DNA from: Saprospiraceae bacterium
GTDB lineage: Bacteria > Bacteroidota > Bacteroidia > Chitinophagales > Saprospiraceae
Assembly: GCA_027080725.1 (NCBI GenBank)
Contig: JALWRC010000105.1
Coordinates: forward strand, 40,402-104,401
Reading direction: 5' to 3'
DNA length: 64,000 nucleotides
The position numbers and the translations under genes are program-made. The notes beneath the pieces are model-generated. The model did not search any database and was not told the origin of the DNA. It saw only the letters and a program-made list of their open reading frames with translations. Positions 26,922-35,910 of the stretch are shown in pieces; within the stretch, counting starts at the first letter, position 1; each line of letters begins with the position of its first letter.

Positions 26922-28328
26922 TTATGGAAATATTCCCAGCGACATATAGTCATTCGCTACTTTACTTAACGCATTGATAAACGCTGCGGTTCTCAATGAT
27001 TCTACATTTTTCTTTTTTCTTTTTATTGAATAAATTTGGTCAAATGCAGTAATCATGGTTTCCTCCAGTCCCGATCGCACAATGTCAATTTCATCTGCTC
27101 CTTTGGCAATAAATTGACGATCCCGCTTATCTATCTTCTTACCGGTGATCCGCTCTATCAAGTTGACTACCTCCCTAGCCTGCTGTTCTTGAAATCGCTT
27201 CTCCAACCGGCCAAATCGAACATGTGATATGTCTTTCAACCACTCAAAATAAGAAACAGTAACTCCGCCGGCATTCAAATACACATCCGGGATAATGATC
27301 ACCCCTTTGCGAGTCAAATATTCATCTGCTTCAGCGGTCACCGGTCCATTAGCCGCCTCCGCAATGATTTTGGCCTTGATCTTTTTCATATTCCCTTCGT
27401 GGATAACGCCTTCCAAGGCAGCAGGCACCAGAATATCACACTCTAAAAACAGGGCATCATCACGATTGGGTAAGGTCTTCGTTCCGGGAAATCCCAAAAT
27501 GGTGCCATTCTCCTTTCGGTAGTCAATCAGCGCCTGTGCGTCAATGCCTTTCGGGTTATAAATGGATCCTTCGTATTCTGCGACAGCAATCAACTTCACA
27601 TCGCCTTCTTCAGTAGAAATTTTGGCGGTGTAGGAGCCGACGTTCCCCAGCCCTTGGACCACCATTGTCTTGCCAGCAATTCCGGTATCCAGACCGGCCT
27701 TTTTTACTTCATTCTTTTGACTGAGCAGCTCTCGAATGCCATAAAACACCCCGCGTCCGGTTGCCTCCGTACGTCCCCGGATACCGTGTTGGTTAACCGG
27801 CTTACCGGTTACACAAGCCGGCGCATTAATCTCTCCGGTTTTAAAGGTCGCATATGTATCTAAGATCCAAGCCATCTCCTTGGGGCCGGTGCCGTAATCC
27901 GGAGCAGGAACATCTATTGCAGGACCGATAAAATTGCGCTTGATGAGTTCCATCGTATATCTACGGGTGACTCGTTCTTTTTGCTTTTCTGTCAATTCTC
28001 TGGCGTTGACCTTCACCCCACCTTTTGCTCCTCCAAACGGGACATCGGCGATGGCACATTTGTAGGTCATCAATGCGGCCAAAGCCTCTACTTCATTTTG
28101 GTTGACATGTTCACTAAACCGGATTCCACCCTTGGTGGGCAATCGATGATGACTGTGCTGTACTCTATATGCTTCAATCACCTTGTACGTGTTGCCAAAA
28201 CGAACGGGGAAATTCATGCGATATACCGCATTGCTCACACGGATTTGCTCAAGCAAACCGGATGGGACATTCATGAAGGATGCCGCCTTGTTAAAATTCA
28301 TCTGTACGCTTCCTAAAAAACTGGACAT
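26922..28328 (-). CDS. Glu/Leu/Phe/Val dehydrogenase (glutamate dehydrogenase-like)
   Basis: 468 residues. The substrate-binding motif with the catalytic Lys is PFGGAKGGVK, followed by the conserved PAPDYGTGPKEMAW segment and a Rossmann domain with VVQGLGNVGSY. It would catalyse reversible oxidative deamination of an amino acid, most likely glutamate, linking carbon and nitrogen metabolism. The lrp gene follows directly. The subfamily (glutamate versus leucine/valine) is not fixed by the motifs, but the length is at the glutamate-type end. The promoter region 28329-28578 is shared with the divergent amidase gene. Confidence 0.9.
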   Translation of the reverse strand: MSSFLGSVQMNFNKAASFMNVPSGLLEQIRVSNAVYRMNFPVRFGNTYKVIEAYRVQHSHHRLPTKGGIRFSEHVNQNEVEALAALMTYKCAIADVPFGGAKGGVKVNARELTEKQKERVTRRYTMELIKRNFIGPAIDVPAPDYGTGPKEMAWILDTYATFKTGEINAPACVTGKPVNQHGIRGRTEATGRGVFYGIRELLSQKNEVKKAGLDTGIAGKTMVVQGLGNVGSYTAKISTEEGDVKLIAVAEYEGSIYNPKGIDAQALIDYRKENGTILGFPGTKTLPNRDDALFLECDILVPAALEGVIHEGNMKKIKAKIIAEAANGPVTAEADEYLTRKGVIIIPDVYLNAGGVTVSYFEWLKDISHVRFGRLEKRFQEQQAREVVNLIERITGKKIDKRDRQFIAKGADEIDIVRSGLEETMITAFDQIYSIKRKKKNVESLRTAAFINALSKVANDYMSLGIFP

Positions 28329-28550
28329 ATTCGATATATTAATTATCTACAATTAGAATTCGGCGCAAAAATGATGCTATTTCATATAAATACCAAAGGA
28401 AATCCGCCCAATCTTTGCAATAAAAACAACCTTCTATTCATTATACCTATTACCCCTTGATAACCAAGCTACTATTAATTGTTATTTGTAAGCATGAAAT
28501 TGTTGACTAAAATTAATAAAAAATATTACATTAAAACTAATAATAATATG

Positions 28551-28558
28551 TAACTTTG
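28551..28558 (+). promoter_or_regulatory. Candidate -7 box (TAACTTTG) for the amidase gene
   Basis: TAnnTTTG match 21 bases before the ATG at 28579, in a very AT-rich stretch; no clear -33 TTTG. Confidence 0.4.
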
Positions 28559-28578
28559 CGCATATCAAACGATAGAAC

Positions 28579-29763
28579 ATGAAGACCTGGTTAATACTCT
28601 TTATCCTTCTCTCTTCTTCACTCTTGGGGATAGGCGCCCCTCCTACCCCACAACACCTGCGTGTTCACCCAAAGAGTGGGGATGGTATCTGGTCATTACT
28701 AAAACGGTACGACCTCCACCGTCACAAGGAAGATTACGAAGCTTTTTACAATATCAACCATCTAAACAAGGGGGACCGACTGCTTCGGCACAAAAAGTAC
28801 AAATTGCCCGTCTACATCTACAGATATAACGGCAAAAGTATCCGATCGACCCTACACATCAATGATTGGGCAACAGCTGTAGAAATACAAAAATACAATG
28901 AACGTCTAACTGCTCGAAAGGTCAAACCAAAGGATTATCGAATTTCCAAACAGCTATGGGTTCCCTTTTCTCTTTTAGTCACAAAAACGAAGCGTAAAAA
29001 CCAAAAAAACGCAAAAAATACAATCCGCAAAAAAGAGCTTACCGTCCCGTTATTTGGATCCAAATACAAGAATGTCATAATTAAGTCAAACAAGCTAAAG
29101 GGACAAGTTTTCTATGTCGTCAGTGGTCATGGAGGACCTGACCCGGGTGCCATTGCTCACAAGGTCAACAACAAATACACCTTGTGCGAAGACGAATATG
29201 CCTATGATGTATCTCTAAGACTTGCACGTAAATTGATGGAAAACGGGGCATTGGTACACATCATCATCCAAGACAAGAATGACGGAATTCGGGACGGTGC
29301 ATGGTTTAGGCCCGACAAAGATGAGACCTGCATGGGAAAGCGCATCCCATTGAGTCAGTTAAAACGATTGCAACAGCGCACCAACACCATCAACCGTCTG
29401 TACAAGCAGCACATGCGCACAGGAATCAAGAAGCACAAAGTCATCTGCATCCACGTGGACAGCCGCTCGATGAATGAAAATAAGGATGTTTTCTTCTACT
29501 ATTACGCCAAAAGTCACAGCGGTCATACCATGGCCACCAATATTTACAACACCTTCAAAGCCAAATACCATAAGTACCAGCGCAACAGGGGCTACCATGG
29601 CAGCATTTCTTCCAGGCCGTTGTACCTCCTTAAGAACACACTACCGCCGGCAGTTTATGTCGAACTCGCAAATATCAGGAACAAAAAAGACCGCGTCAGA
29701 CTTGTCAAACCACAAAATAGGGATGCCTTGGCACAGTGGCTGTACGAAGGATTGATCAAATAA
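28579..29763 (+). CDS. N-acetylmuramoyl-L-alanine amidase (Amidase_3) with N-terminal LysM-like region
   Basis: 394 residues: signal peptide (1-20), a LysM-like peptidoglycan-binding region (about 28-85, with SGDGIWSLLKRYDL and FYNINHLNKGDRL), a basic linker, and an Amidase_3 domain (about 165-394). Zinc ligands are visible as His in SGHGGPDPG, Glu in CEDEYAYDV and His in ICIHVDS; the catalytic Glu is in YVELANI. It would cut the amide bond between MurNAc and the peptide during division or wall turnover. It is monocistronic, divergent from gdh. Confidence 0.9.
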   Translation: MKTWLILFILLSSSLLGIGAPPTPQHLRVHPKSGDGIWSLLKRYDLHRHKEDYEAFYNINHLNKGDRLLRHKKYKLPVYIYRYNGKSIRSTLHINDWATAVEIQKYNERLTARKVKPKDYRISKQLWVPFSLLVTKTKRKNQKNAKNTIRKKELTVPLFGSKYKNVIIKSNKLKGQVFYVVSGHGGPDPGAIAHKVNNKYTLCEDEYAYDVSLRLARKLMENGALVHIIIQDKNDGIRDGAWFRPDKDETCMGKRIPLSQLKRLQQRTNTINRLYKQHMRTGIKKHKVICIHVDSRSMNENKDVFFYYYAKSHSGHTMATNIYNTFKAKYHKYQRNRGYHGSISSRPLYLLKNTLPPAVYVELANIRNKKDRVRLVKPQNRDALAQWLYEGLIK

Positions 29764-29802
29764 GGCAGAACGGGCCTACAACATACAACGAAAAGAGAAC
29801 AG

Positions 29803-30801
29803 CTATACCTCCGAATATAGCAGATTGCACCCTCGGAGTTGGGTGTTGTCCAATCTACCGTTGACAGTAAACCGGCCATCTTCAAAGACCTCCCCCAAGT
29901 CCTCTGTCTGAATAAAACTACAACTATCCACATTGGCCAAATCGAGGATATTGAGTACGCCCTTACCGACCGGAGAGAGCGTCAAAGGGTCATTTATCTC
30001 ACTGACAAAAACACGCATCGTATTGGCAGGTGTAAACAGCAGCCCTTCCTTTAAATACGCTTGAGAAAGAAGTTCGGTCATGCCATACTCCGAAGAAACA
30101 ACGCGCACGCCGAGGCCCTCTTGCAACAACTTGTGCAAAGCCTGTTTGGGCAATTCTTTTCGCTGCCCTTTCATACCCCCGGTCTCTATAACCACAACAC
30201 CTGGGTCCAATAAATCTCCATTGAGAATATCGATAAGATCCAACAAAGCATAGCTCACCCCCCACAACAGGGTCCTTTTTGTGCTACTCGCCTTTCTTAA
30301 TATCTTCAACAAGCGAACCATTTGCCCATGGTAATATCCCGAAAATGGATCATTGGTTTGCCGTATGAAATGGTCGACCATATACAACAAAGAGGATTCT
30401 TTCTGCTCGTGATAAGAGGGTAACAGGGCCAAAATACGCCATTCATTAAGAGGGCCAAAATGGGATTCAAAGGTCCGTTGTGCCACCATTTCATACCAAG
30501 ACAAATCGGACACATAATGACTCGAACGTCCCTTACCGGTGGTGCTGCTGCTCTTAAAAACGGCAGATATTGGTGTGGAACTGCCCGATCGTACTTGATG
30601 AGTTTTGAAGGTTGAAATGGGGAGAAAAACCGGTGTTATTGCCGATTGTGCTCCAAGCAGATGAATGTATTCACGGTAGACGGAATTGTGCTTTTTTTGG
30701 TACTTAAATACGGCCTGCACCAATTCGCTTTTCAGATCCAGCGCATCAAGCGTATAACGCCCCAACAACAATTCTTCTATGCTCTCTTTCAACAATGCCA
30801 T
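29803..30801 (-). CDS. LuxE-like acyl-protein synthetase
   Basis: 332 residues of the LuxE/PaaK-like adenylating family: SSSTTGKGRSSHY is the phosphate-binding loop, EYGMTELLSQ the adenylate motif, and TEDLGEV the ATP-binding Asp region. In luminous bacteria LuxE activates fatty acids; here luxC, luxD and luciferase genes are absent, so the protein probably activates an acid for some other envelope or secondary pathway. Two copies of the 13-bp motif in opposite orientation (30362, 30485) lie in the gene. The DUF4412-like gene lies 30 bases upstream. Confidence 0.8.
   Translation of the reverse strand: MALLKESIEELLLGRYTLDALDLKSELVQAVFKYQKKHNSVYREYIHLLGAQSAITPVFLPISTFKTHQVRSGSSTPISAVFKSSSTTGKGRSSHYVSDLSWYEMVAQRTFESHFGPLNEWRILALLPSYHEQKESSLLYMVDHFIRQTNDPFSGYYHGQMVRLLKILRKASSTKRTLLWGVSYALLDLIDILNGDLLDPGVVVIETGGMKGQRKELPKQALHKLLQEGLGVRVVSSEYGMTELLSQAYLKEGLLFTPANTMRVFVSEINDPLTLSPVGKGVLNILDLANVDSCSFIQTEDLGEVFEDGRFTVNGRLDNTQLRGCNLLYSEV
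30362..30374 (+). repeat. Copy of dispersed 13-bp motif (CGTATGAAATGGT)
   Basis: One mismatch at the first base; on the coding strand the complement is read as HFI. It forms an inverted pair with the copy at 30485. Confidence 0.78.
30485..30497 (-). repeat. Exact copy of dispersed 13-bp motif
   Basis: Exact copy on the minus strand, read as WYEMV in the LuxE-like protein. Confidence 0.85.
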
Positions 30802-30831
30802 AGTGACATGCGGCCTTCGACAATGCCGTTA

Positions 30832-31545
30832 TTAATGCCCCATCCCACCCAACATGGCCGGATCAATCTCCTGATAGTCCTCCGGAATATCAAATACAGA
30901 GCTATCGGATAATTTGCCAAATTCTACGGCTTTATACTTCATTCTCCCCTTACCTGGCATGACAATCTCATATTCTAAAGGAACACCACCCAGATCGAGC
31001 CCCTTAGGCAACTGGCTCGCAATGGCCTTGGGAGTAATGATCTCATCCGTCACATAATACTTCATCAATACGGGTTTGCCATCCTCACCTGTATAACTCA
31101 AATCCACCTCATGGGTATTGAAGTCCAAAATAATTTTGGTCTTATCCCTTTGGTGTACGATTTTGAGGTCGTCCGGCAATTGGCCTTCTCCTCCACCGGA
31201 CATTCGATCCGCCATCTTCTCTCCGATGGTCATCTTCATTTTCTGTCCCATCATTTTCATAAGTACGACCGAATTGGTATCCTTCGCGTCGGCGATTATA
31301 GACATCCGGGCCATCCCGCCCATCATAGAAATTTCCGTGCGTTGCTTGTCGGGTGTAAAATAGATCTGAATCTTCTTCCCCTCCATCATTTTGGCTGCCT
31401 TAGCATTGTTTTGGTCAGCCATCACAACTTCTACTATTTTTAGCACTAACTTGCCCTGCTTGTAGGTCCTTTGCGCCCATAGAGAAGAACTGCCTTGTAG
31501 CATCAGAAAGAGGAAAATAACGAGTGTTGAAAAATATTTATTCAT
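30832..31545 (-). CDS. Exported DUF4412-like protein
   Basis: 237 residues with a signal peptide (about 1-24, ending SSLWAQ) and a Met-rich region in the middle (KMMEGKK, MMGGMARM, VVLMKMMGQKMKM). The C-terminal strand-rich part with YYVTDEI and YEIVMPG resembles DUF4412/GLPGLI-type periplasmic proteins of Bacteroidota. No enzyme motif is seen. The Met clusters could bind copper, but they could equally reflect lipid-binding strands; I do not assign a function. Confidence 0.7.
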   Translation of the reverse strand: MNKYFSTLVIFLFLMLQGSSSLWAQRTYKQGKLVLKIVEVVMADQNNAKAAKMMEGKKIQIYFTPDKQRTEISMMGGMARMSIIADAKDTNSVVLMKMMGQKMKMTIGEKMADRMSGGGEGQLPDDLKIVHQRDKTKIILDFNTHEVDLSYTGEDGKPVLMKYYVTDEIITPKAIASQLPKGLDLGGVPLEYEIVMPGKGRMKYKAVEFGKLSDSSVFDIPEDYQEIDPAMLGGMGH

Positions 31546-31604
31546 TAGTTTGTATTATTTGTTTGTCATGAAATGGCAAGCACTCGAAAAAACAGTACAC
31601 TGCC

Positions 31605-32171
31605 TTATCGCCTCTTGTAACGTTGCCACTCGTCAATATGTTTTACAAACAGTTTTGAGAGGTTGTAGGCATCATCAAAAGCGCGGTGCTGACGACCGTC
31701 AAACTCAAATCCCTCCTGATGCAGCGCTTTTATGAGACCGGAGGGTTTGCCGCTCATACGACGAATCGCATCATTATAGACTGCTTTTACATCCAGATAC
31801 ATTTCCGGAGACAATAAAGGCAGCCTGTGGGCTTGCAAATTGGATTGCAAAAACCGGAAATCGTCCTTTCCCCATGCACAGAGCAATACCTCATCCGAAT
31901 CGGCATATACCCAATCGAAAAAGGAGTGATAAACCTCCTTGAAACCGGAAGCGCCCAATACATCTTCCGGGGCAATCCCGGTAAGACGTAAAAAATAGGG
32001 AGACAAATGCGGGTGAAAAACGGGTTTAGCAAAACTGTGAAACCGCCCCAAACGCTGCCCATAGACATCAAATTTTAACGCGCCAATCTCTACGATTTCA
32101 CTCAAGTTCCTTCGTTGAAACCCCTCCCAACATGTGGCTTCTAAATCAAAAACGATATAGTGATTTTGCAC
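31605..32171 (-). CDS. DEDDh 3'-5' exonuclease (ERI1/KapD-like)
   Basis: 188 residues. ExoI motif FDLEATCWEG at the N-terminus holds the first Asp and Glu, ExoII is WGKDD, and ExoIII is HRAFDDAYN with the His-Asp pair. Such proteins trim RNA or DNA from the 3' end. The start is a GTG at 32171; the frame begins at the exonuclease fold (MQNHYIVFDLE). It starts 3 bases after the acyltransferase stop and is probably translated with it. Confidence 0.85.
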   Translation of the reverse strand: MQNHYIVFDLEATCWEGFQRRNLSEIVEIGALKFDVYGQRLGRFHSFAKPVFHPHLSPYFLRLTGIAPEDVLGASGFKEVYHSFFDWVYADSDEVLLCAWGKDDFRFLQSNLQAHRLPLLSPEMYLDVKAVYNDAIRRMSGKPSGLIKALHQEGFEFDGRQHRAFDDAYNLSKLFVKHIDEWQRYKRR

Positions 32172-32174
32172 GAC

Positions 32175-33854
32175 TTAATCTCTTAACACTTGACTCCAAT
32201 CGACGGCATGATTGAGCTCTAGGAACTCCAGACGATTGTAATAATAGTATAGTTTTTTGAGGTCGTCAGAGATGATGAGTCCGTTTTTATTCCGTCGGAG
32301 CGGGCGATCCATATGATAAACACCGAGGTGATAGAGTCCATGTTGGAGTATCTCAGAGGCGGCAAGGTCAATTTCAGGAGCCAAAAGGATTCTCCCTTGT
32401 TTCCTAAGTAATAATAGCTTGGCTTTATACACTTCGATTATCCTAAGCAAAGCCTTCTCATCAAAGACTATATCTCCTTTCTTTAGCTTGATAATATCAA
32501 AGATATCCTCCTGTATTTGCGTCTTTTTAAGATAAGAGAAAGCTGCATGGGCGACCACATTGCTCGTCATCACCTCGGCATACTGATGATAAAGCTCTAT
32601 TACCGCATCTGCGAGCTGCCTGGTATAGACTTTTTCTCGTTGTTCATCATAGGACAACTCCCCTTCGAAGTAGTAATATTCCTTCAGGTCGATCTTTTGG
32701 CCTTTTTCATCGAGGCTTTCCAAGTCATCCGATAATTTGTTTCCCATGACATCGATAGGAGGTGCAAAACTCACACTTACCTCCGATCGTTTTCTCAGTA
32801 TTCGCCCAAAGAAACGCAGTATATTCTTGACAGAACGCAACCCTCCTTTGCGGGTTACCGACCGCTCTGCCCCCAGCTTTCTCAATTCTTGTCCAATGAG
32901 CTGTCCCGCTTCAAAAACAAAATGATAATTAGTTATTACAGGAACAACGATAATCTTCGTATCTTCTCCTTTTTCAAAAATCTCCCGCTGAGCTTCAATC
33001 AGAGAGCTGAGCAATCCATACTTGAGCTTTTCTTCTATTTTTCCGCTTCTAGAGCGCGTTCCTCCGGGGAAGAATAGGCTATTGACACCCCATTGAATCG
33101 CGAGATTACTGGTAGACCGCAACGTCTCTTGATAGATTGGATTTTTCTTACGTCGGTCGACGCGATAGGTGCCCAATCTATTCATAAAATAAGCAAAAAT
33201 CTCCGAGTCATAGAGATTGAGGCCGGCACCATACAAAAAGGCGGGGAGTCCTCCTTTTTTATCACAAAAATACCCGATCATCACAGAATCCAAATGCGAA
33301 AAATGGGTAGGAAGAAACACAACCGTCCCCTTTGGAAACATCGCCCGGACTCGTTCGAATTGACCGGAAAAACGCACACTCCTTTCTACTGCAGTCTTCT
33401 CCGAATCCATAAAAAAGTAGCGATAATCAGAGATGGAGTTATGAAGTCCCTTAAAGAACTTTAACAGAATCTTTCTGGCGAGTTGGTAGGTGCGAATCTT
33501 AAAGTCACCCACGATTTCCTCAGAATAACGGTGGATGATACGGTCCAGGATTTGGAGACAGACATAGCGTTCTGATTCGGGTTCCATATTGCGGGCTTCC
33601 AATATCTCACTCTCGACTTTCTTCCAAAAAATTGGTTCGCTAGCAGGATCCACCTTCCAACGGTTATTCTTCAACCTTTTCTGCTCTAAATAGGCAGTCT
33701 TCTGCAACATCTCCCCGAGGTTGTCACCAAACTTTGCCACGAGCTTAAGGCGTGCATGCGTACGCAGCTCGTTGATAAATTCAGCTCGACGGGAAGCATA
33801 CTTGTAAATAGGCCAGTCTTTCAGCTTCGGATATAACTGTGGATATCGTATCAT
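32175..33854 (-). CDS. PlsB-like glycerol-3-phosphate/lysophospholipid acyltransferase
   Basis: About 560 residues. The acyltransferase block shows HFSHLD (catalytic HX4D) and FFPGGTRSRSG, the glycerolipid acyltransferase motifs. The long N- and C-terminal extensions fit a PlsB-type protein more than the 250-residue PlsC. It would add the first acyl chain to glycerol 3-phosphate in membrane lipid synthesis. The ATG at 33854 is preferred; a GTG three codons upstream (33863) is possible. The exonuclease follows after 3 bases. Confidence 0.82.
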   Translation of the reverse strand: MIRYPQLYPKLKDWPIYKYASRRAEFINELRTHARLKLVAKFGDNLGEMLQKTAYLEQKRLKNNRWKVDPASEPIFWKKVESEILEARNMEPESERYVCLQILDRIIHRYSEEIVGDFKIRTYQLARKILLKFFKGLHNSISDYRYFFMDSEKTAVERSVRFSGQFERVRAMFPKGTVVFLPTHFSHLDSVMIGYFCDKKGGLPAFLYGAGLNLYDSEIFAYFMNRLGTYRVDRRKKNPIYQETLRSTSNLAIQWGVNSLFFPGGTRSRSGKIEEKLKYGLLSSLIEAQREIFEKGEDTKIIVVPVITNYHFVFEAGQLIGQELRKLGAERSVTRKGGLRSVKNILRFFGRILRKRSEVSVSFAPPIDVMGNKLSDDLESLDEKGQKIDLKEYYYFEGELSYDEQREKVYTRQLADAVIELYHQYAEVMTSNVVAHAAFSYLKKTQIQEDIFDIIKLKKGDIVFDEKALLRIIEVYKAKLLLLRKQGRILLAPEIDLAASEILQHGLYHLGVYHMDRPLRRNKNGLIISDDLKKLYYYYNRLEFLELNHAVDWSQVLRD

Positions 33855-33863
33855 ATTTCTCAC

Positions 33864-34341
33864 TACAACAATTTTACATTACCTCGTACAGAACAAACAA
33901 GCATCGGCGACCATTCGAGCTGCAATTCCTTGAGAAGGCAACGACGAGCAGACTTCGATATTTTTGTATGTCATCATTTTCGGCGTTGTCAATTAATTAG
34001 AAACATTACCATAAGAAAATGAATGAAGGTCTCCTCCTTCTTCACAAGCCATCTTAGCCCAAACGTATCGTGGCGTCCCAGATAATGAGAAGGTCCTGCA
34101 TCGTCATGCCCCAATTATAATATGCAAAGGTATTTATAATCTCTGGAGTCCACCGGATATGGTCAGCTTTTTTGAGTAGAGGAAACATAAAAGTAAGGCA
34201 AATGACTCATTGATGCATGTGCCATGGAGGGCTCAACTACCTGCCGAGAAAGAATCATTTCACAGATACTTGTTGGATCATAAAAGCAGTCTACAAATTA
34301 TCAGTTTAACATACCTTTGATGTCAAAGACCTTCGTTACCT
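33864..34341. other. Intergenic region before the TerB-like gene
   Basis: 478 bases without a convincing gene. A TACCTTTG match on the minus strand at 34125-34132 could drive leftward transcription to the acyltransferase. The right end carries the plus-strand promoter of the next gene. Confidence 0.5.
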
Positions 34342-34344
34342 TTG
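34316..34344 (+). promoter_or_regulatory. Bacteroidota-type promoter (TTTG ... TACCTTTG)
   Basis: -33 TTTG at 34316-34319, then 17 bases, then -7 TACCTTTG at 34337-34344. Initiation about 7 bases later leaves a short leader before the ATG at 34375. This is the best two-part promoter seen in the window. Confidence 0.6.
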
Positions 34345-34374
34345 CGCCCAAATCAACAAACAAAACAGTCAATT

Positions 34375-34839
34375 ATGTCAAAAGACCCGTTTAGCCATCT
34401 CACAGAGGAAGAGTTTAATCAGTTAGAGGATGCACTTGCTCTTATCACCATCTTAATCGGTAGTGCGGATGGAGAGATCGATGATAAGGAAATCACCTCC
34501 GCTGTTAAACTAACACACATTAGGAAGTATTTTGACAAGAAAGAGCTGCATGATTTTTACGAAAAGGCATCGGAAATTATAGAAGACCGCATCAAAGAGT
34601 TGTTGGATGAGCTACCGGGAGACAATCGACGCAGGATAGATGAGGTAACCAGAAGGCTAAAGGACATCAACCCTATATTGCACAAGTTGGATGTAGCTAC
34701 TGCAACCTCCATTTATAAGAGTTTGAAAAGTTTTGCCAAGCACATTGCTGCATCATCAGGAGGGTTCTTAGGGGCCTTTAGTATCTCCAGAGAAGAAGAA
34801 GAGCTCATTGACCTTCCGATGTTGGATGCTTGGCCATAG
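34375..34839 (+). CDS. TerB-like helical protein of unknown function
   Basis: 154 residues, mostly helical and acidic. An early ALITILIGSADGEIDDKEI segment matches the TerB/tellurite-resistance-like fold, where ADGEI is a metal-binding-like turn. No membrane segment. TerB-like proteins take part in stress or scaffold roles, but no ter genes adjoin. The ATG at 34375 (MSKDPFSHL) is chosen because the longer frame begins inside the -7 promoter box. It precedes mnmH by 30 bases and may share its transcript. Confidence 0.65.
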   Translation: MSKDPFSHLTEEEFNQLEDALALITILIGSADGEIDDKEITSAVKLTHIRKYFDKKELHDFYEKASEIIEDRIKELLDELPGDNRRRIDEVTRRLKDINPILHKLDVATATSIYKSLKSFAKHIAASSGGFLGAFSISREEEELIDLPMLDAWP

Positions 34840-34869
34840 TGCCTCACCTACAAAAGAATCATACTCCAT

Positions 34870-35910
34870 ATGAAATTTATTTCTCCGGATATATTTTTAA
34901 GAAAAGATTCTGGAGAGCAAACGCAATTATTGGATGTACGGACCCCAAAAGAATTTGAGGAAGGACATATCCATTCTGCGGTCAATCTCCCGTTATTTAC
35001 CGACGAAGAGCGCGCTATTATTGGCACCACTTACAAACAGAAGGGCAAGCGACAAGCTATTCTAGAAGGGTTGGCATTTACCGGCCCAAGGATGGCCGAT
35101 ATGGTACGGGAGGCCTCCAAACTCTCAGGAGGAAAACCCCTCACTTTGTATTGCTGGCGCGGCGGAATGCGAAGTGGAAGTGTAGGATGGCTATTGGATA
35201 CAGCGGGGCTGGATATTCAGGTCATCCGGGGAGGGTACAAGGCCCTGCGAAAAGAAATGCGCAAAACGATATCAGATACTCCCTGGAAAATCGTTCTTCT
35301 CGGGGGGCGCACCGGTAGCGGCAAAACCCATCTGCTCCACCGGTTAAAAGAAGCCGGTGAGCAAATCATAGACCTGGAGCATTTAGCGCATCACAAAGGG
35401 TCTGCTTTCGGATGGATTGGGGAGTCCGGCCAACCGAGTACGGCACAATTCTTCAATGACCTTTACTACATCCTCTCGACGCTTGACTCCTCCCGTCCGA
35501 TATGGGTAGAGGCGGAAAGCAGCAATATTGGCAAGGTCAGAATCCCGGAAGAATTTTGGAAACACATGCAAAAGGCTCCAAGGATAGACATCCGGATTCC
35601 GGAAACCATTCGCATCCGGCACTTGGTCAAGGATTATGGTGAATATAAAATCGAGGACTTAATCCAGGCATTTACCGTCATCCGTAAGCGCCTCGGAGGA
35701 GACAACTTCAAACAGGCCATTGAGGGGCTGCAACGAGGCGATTTGGATACGGCTGCCCGCTTGGCCTTGTATTACTATGATAAGACATATGATTATTCTC
35801 GAGAGCACTCCCCCAACCCGGCATTGGCCACTTTTGATTACAATGTAGATTGGAAAACACTTGACCTCGCTCCGTTAATACGAAAAGCTAAAAATCATTT
35901 TCATGGATAA
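34870..35910 (+). CDS. mnmH: tRNA 2-selenouridine synthase (MnmH/SelU)
   Basis: 346 residues. A rhodanese domain (about 15-125) has the catalytic Cys in YCWRGGMRS (C95). A P-loop domain with GGRTGSGKT (145-153) follows. The enzyme replaces sulfur by selenium in 2-thiouridine at the wobble position of tRNAs, using selenophosphate from SelD through a geranylated intermediate. selD follows with an 8-base overlap, so substrate and enzyme are made together. Length and both domains agree with the family. Confidence 0.95.
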   Translation: MKFISPDIFLRKDSGEQTQLLDVRTPKEFEEGHIHSAVNLPLFTDEERAIIGTTYKQKGKRQAILEGLAFTGPRMADMVREASKLSGGKPLTLYCWRGGMRSGSVGWLLDTAGLDIQVIRGGYKALRKEMRKTISDTPWKIVLLGGRTGSGKTHLLHRLKEAGEQIIDLEHLAHHKGSAFGWIGESGQPSTAQFFNDLYYILSTLDSSRPIWVEAESSNIGKVRIPEEFWKHMQKAPRIDIRIPETIRIRHLVKDYGEYKIEDLIQAFTVIRKRLGGDNFKQAIEGLQRGDLDTAARLALYYYDKTYDYSREHSPNPALATFDYNVDWKTLDLAPLIRKAKNHFHG

